Shown: positions 6,258-8,537 of the stretch, one piece after another
Position numbering within the stretch: the first letter of the stretch is position 1
Layout of the letters: every line of letters starts with the position of its first letter
DNA from: Sedimenticola sp.
GTDB lineage: Bacteria; Pseudomonadota; Gammaproteobacteria; Chromatiales; Chromatiaceae
Direction: 5' to 3'
Length of the DNA: 8,537 nt
Assembly (NCBI GenBank): GCA_027023915.1
Contig: JALVUB010000126.1
Coordinates: 1 to 8,537 of the forward strand
The notes under the pieces: generated by a model
Databases searched by the model: none
Seen by the model: the letters and a program-made list of their open reading frames with translations, nothing else
What the model was told of the DNA's origin: nothing
Made by a program: the position numbers and the translations under genes

Positions 6258-8084
6258 TCAGCCTGCGCAACGTTTAGAAGTGTCAGGCGGATCCACTCGT
6301 GGTGCCTCATCCAGGGCCTTTGGAATCTGCTTGCATTCCAGGTAGATTCGCTGGTCACAGTGGCTGCAAATATCCCAGTCCAGCTTTTGAAAGATGGCAT
6401 GGAGAGCCGCCTTTTTTGTCTGAAAAAAATTCTTGATGCCGATGATGTCCAGCGTTTCGCAATGGTCCAAGGCATCCCAAAGCCCCTGCTTCACGTTAAC
6501 CAGGTAAAGAGCGCCTCCCATGGCCTTGCGCATCTCCGCTTCCCGTTCCAGTGCTTCGCAACCCGAGATGTCCGCGAAGTTGATACCCTGGCAGATGATG
6601 GCCAGGTGTTTCTGCTGGGGAAAATTTTCACGCAAGCAGTCAAAGGCCTCCAATACATGGCTGATGGAACCGAAAAAGAGAGAGCCATCGATGCGCAAAA
6701 TGCGAAGTTGCGGGCATTGGGGAAGATCGGGATCGCTGGAAAAAGCCCGGTTGGGCAACCTGGGGTCCGGGGTTCGGGTGACAACAATGGGGTGAGAGAC
6801 TTTTTCCAGGTAAAGAATCAGGGAAAGGATGATCCCGGCAAAAATCGCGGTTTCCAGTTCAAGGAAGAGGGCGCCGAAAAAAGTCACCGCGAGCACCGCA
6901 GTCTCGCGCTTGCTGGCGTGAAGGATGTGTTTGATCTCATGGAAGTCAATGAGGCCGTAGGCCACCATGAAAAGTATGCCAGCCATGGCTGCGTTGGGCA
7001 GATAAGCGGCCAGTGGTGCCACCAGTACCACGATCACCATCAGTAACAGACCGGCGAATACGGCGGCCAGTGGGGTGCGGGCCCCGGCCTGGTAGTTGAG
7101 GCCACTGCGGTTGAAAGACCCGGTGGCGACGTAGCCCGAGAAGAAACTGCCGAAAATGTTGGACAGCCCCTGGCCAATAAACTCCTGGTTGCCGTCTATG
7201 CGTTCCCCCGTGCGCGCTGCCAGTGAGCGCCCGATGGAAACGGCTTCAGTCAGTGCGAACAAAGTGACGGCAATGGCTGAATCGCCGAGGCTCTGAATGG
7301 TTTCGAAGGTCAAATTGGGTGCGGAGAGGGGCGGCAGGCTGTTGGGCAACGCGCCCACGGTAAGGATTCCGGTTGTTTCCGGCCCGAAAATCCCGTTGAG
7401 AAAGTAGCCGGCCATGCTTCCGACCACCATGGCCACGATCATGTTGGGGGCTTTCGGCCAGAAACGCTTGGTGGCTATGCCGGATATCAGTGTAAGGGCG
7501 GCCACTGCAGTGACATACCAGTTGATATTGGGTATCTGGGTTCCGAAGTGGTAGACGATGTGGTGAAAGTGACCGCCACGCGGGATTTCCACGCCAAAGA
7601 AATTCTTCAGCTGTTTTGCTGCAATGAGAATGGCGGCGCCGGCGGTGAACCCCACCACCACCGAGTGTGAAATGAAATTGACCAGTGCCCCCATGCGGGC
7701 GATGCCCAGCAGCAGCTCCATGACGCCGACCATGAAGGTGAGTGTCAGGGCCAGGGTCACGTATTCTGAGGTGCCTGGTTGCGCGTGCAGGCTCAAGGCG
7801 GAATAGAGCACGATGGAGGCCGCCGTGGTGGGGCCGGATACCAGGAAACGCGCGGAACCAAAAAGCGCTGCGATGATGGCGGGGACCATGCCAGCATACA
7901 AGCCATATTCCGGCGGCATGCCTGCAATGGTGGCAAAAGCCACCCCCTGTGGGAGCACCACAATGGCCCCGGTCAGCCCCGCTAAAAAATCGGCCTTGAT
8001 ATCCGCGGGGCGGACCCTGGGCAGCCATCTCAGGAATGGCATCAGGTGCCACAGGAGCGGGGACAGGCGGTTCACCATGGGCAT
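6258..8084 (-). CDS. SulP family anion transporter with C-terminal STAS domain
   Basis: This 608-residue inner-membrane transporter carries the SulP signature PQGVAFATIAGMPPEYGLYAG (45-65), SGPTTAAS (83-90) and the NRSGLNYQAGARTPLA block (325-340). About 10-14 hydrophobic segments end near residue 428. A cytoplasmic STAS domain follows (about 456-567), with DISG (505-508) at the site corresponding to the phosphorylatable Ser loop of anti-sigma antagonists. An extra tail of about 40 residues holds Cys573, Cys576 and Cys584 (CxxC-x7-C). Family members move sulfate, bicarbonate, or dicarboxylates; residues here do not decide. Bicarbonate is plausible in an autotroph and sulfate in a sulfur oxidiser. 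Two in-frame TAA codons at 8091-8096 limit the start to ATG 8084, ATG 8078 or GTG 8075; none has a clear Shine-Dalgarno. The gene converges on the biotin carboxylase gene with a 3-bp gap and diverges from a ClC gene. Confidence 0.94.
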   Translation of the reverse strand: MPMVNRLSPLLWHLMPFLRWLPRVRPADIKADFLAGLTGAIVVLPQGVAFATIAGMPPEYGLYAGMVPAIIAALFGSARFLVSGPTTAASIVLYSALSLHAQPGTSEYVTLALTLTFMVGVMELLLGIARMGALVNFISHSVVVGFTAGAAILIAAKQLKNFFGVEIPRGGHFHHIVYHFGTQIPNINWYVTAVAALTLISGIATKRFWPKAPNMIVAMVVGSMAGYFLNGIFGPETTGILTVGALPNSLPPLSAPNLTFETIQSLGDSAIAVTLFALTEAVSIGRSLAARTGERIDGNQEFIGQGLSNIFGSFFSGYVATGSFNRSGLNYQAGARTPLAAVFAGLLLMVIVVLVAPLAAYLPNAAMAGILFMVAYGLIDFHEIKHILHASKRETAVLAVTFFGALFLELETAIFAGIILSLILYLEKVSHPIVVTRTPDPRLPNRAFSSDPDLPQCPQLRILRIDGSLFFGSISHVLEAFDCLRENFPQQKHLAIICQGINFADISGCEALEREAEMRKAMGGALYLVNVKQGLWDALDHCETLDIIGIKNFFQTKKAALHAIFQKLDWDICSHCDQRIYLECKQIPKALDEAPRVDPPDTSKRCAG

Positions 8085-8119
8085 TCGGTTTTATTAATCA
8101 TCCGCGGGGCTGCCACCGG

Positions 8120-8148
8120 ATTATACCGGCTGGGTCGTTTCAGGACAT
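8120..8148 (-). promoter_or_regulatory. Candidate sigma-70 promoter for the SulP gene
   Basis: On the - strand a perfect TATAAT occupies 8125-8120. It is preceded by a 17-bp spacer and ATGTCC (8148-8143, 3 of 6 to consensus). The leader would be about 29 bases. The -10 lies between two direct copies of ACCGG (8115-8119 and 8125-8129, + strand), 10 bp apart, which also form CCGG-N6-CCGG. This could be an operator, but it is short enough to be chance. Confidence 0.45.
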
Positions 8149-8152
8149 GCGC

Positions 8153-8181
8153 TTGAAACTTCAAAAAGTTATAATATTCAA
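8153..8181 (+). promoter_or_regulatory. Candidate AT-rich promoter region for the ClC gene
   Basis: TTGAAA (8153-8158) is followed by a perfect TATAAT (8170-8175), but the 11-bp spacing is too short for a standard pair. TATTCA (8175-8180) with a 16-bp spacer from TTGAAA is an alternative, though it is a poor -10. TTGAA-AC-TTCAA (8153-8164) is a perfect inverted repeat overlapping the putative -35 and could bind a regulator. A start here would leave a leader of about 70 bases. Confidence 0.38.
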
Positions 8182-8254
8182 TTTTTATGGTCGACGAATG
8201 CCGGCACGTCGGTTCATTGCGCAACGGCCAAAAAAACGGAGGGGAAAAGATCGA

Positions 8255-8537
8255 ATGCCCTACAAGAAAGAGATGAGAGAGATCATGAAACAGGCTGGAT
8301 CCAGATCGGCCTGGCGTACCCGACTGGTGTTTTGGGGTGGCGCCGTGCTGGTGGGTGTCACCTCCACCCTGTTGGCCCTGGGCAGCAGCCTGGCCGATCA
8401 CCAGTTCCACCAGCTGGTGGAACGGTGGGCTTGGCTGCCTTTCCTGCTGACACCCGTGGGGCTGGTAGCCATTACCTGGGCCACCCGCAATCTCTTTCCT
8501 GGCGGGGAGGGCAGCGGTATTCCACAGGCTATCGCCG
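8255..8537 (+). CDS. ClC family chloride channel / H+-Cl- exchanger (3' partial)
   Basis: The frame from ATG 8255 stays open to the window edge, giving 94 residues. A short charged N-terminus (1-23) is followed by two hydrophobic segments (about 24-46 and 58-76). The ClC selectivity-filter motif GSGIP is at 86-90, followed by QAIA; its Ser87 corresponds to the Cl- coordinating Ser107 of E. coli ClC-ec1. The position is about 20 residues earlier than in E. coli, within the family's range. The GREGP motif, the gating glutamate and any C-terminal CBS domains lie beyond the edge, so channel and exchanger cannot be separated. This start has the strongest ribosome-binding site in the window, GGAGGGG at 8238-8244, 10 bases upstream. 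In-frame ATGs at 8273 and 8285 are less likely. The gene is divergent from the SulP anion transporter, and the 170-bp gap may hold shared control. An antisense frame over this region (8072-8410) is a shadow. Confidence 0.88.
   Translation, partial: MPYKKEMREIMKQAGSRSAWRTRLVFWGGAVLVGVTSTLLALGSSLADHQFHQLVERWAWLPFLLTPVGLVAITWATRNLFPGGEGSGIPQAIA

Noticed and set aside
5342..6277. 311-codon frame inside the biotin carboxylase gene
   Set aside because: Arg/His/Gly/Pro-rich translation in an alternative frame of a gene whose catalytic residues are all intact, so there is no sign of a frameshift.

Overview
The window looks like chromosomal DNA of a GC-rich proteobacterium, most likely a gammaproteobacterial chemolithoautotroph such as a sulfur oxidiser. 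The basis is a CbbO-type Rubisco activase subunit at the left edge, and a two-subunit-type biotin carboxylase whose C-terminal tail closely resembles, from memory, the Pseudomonas PycA/transcarboxylase subunit. The assignment is by recognition only; no search was run. Coding density is very high. I see no RNA genes, insertion sequences, CRISPR arrays or phage genes.

Left part (1-2120, all + strand): the C-terminal part of a CbbO/NorD-family von Willebrand factor A protein (5' end outside the window), then a single-domain PilH/CheY-like response regulator. Next comes a 102-residue His/Trp-rich conserved hypothetical protein. It starts 12 bases after the regulator's stop and lies in the same reading frame.

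Middle (2219-6254, + strand): purE and purK, the bacterial two-step route from AIR to CAIR, 5 bases apart. A CaCA-family Na+/Ca2+ antiporter (YrbG-like) overlaps the purK stop by one base. After a short promoter-bearing gap comes a biotin carboxylase (PycA type) whose usual carboxyltransferase/biotin-carrier partner is not beside it.

Right part (6258-8537): a SulP anion transporter on the - strand, convergent with the biotin carboxylase and separated from it by only 3 bp. Beyond a 170-bp divergent intergenic region with TATAAT elements facing both ways lies the first 94 codons of a ClC chloride channel/exchanger, cut by the window edge.

Four of the gene products use or may move CO2/HCO3-: the Rubisco activase subunit, PurK, the biotin carboxylase and possibly SulP. 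This could reflect the inorganic-carbon economy of an autotroph, but chance clustering of housekeeping genes is equally possible. I do not see a clear previously undescribed system. The best leads are a Cys-motif tail on SulP, the near-zero convergent junction, a 15-bp tandem duplication at the purK/antiporter junction, and the small conserved His/Trp-rich protein.
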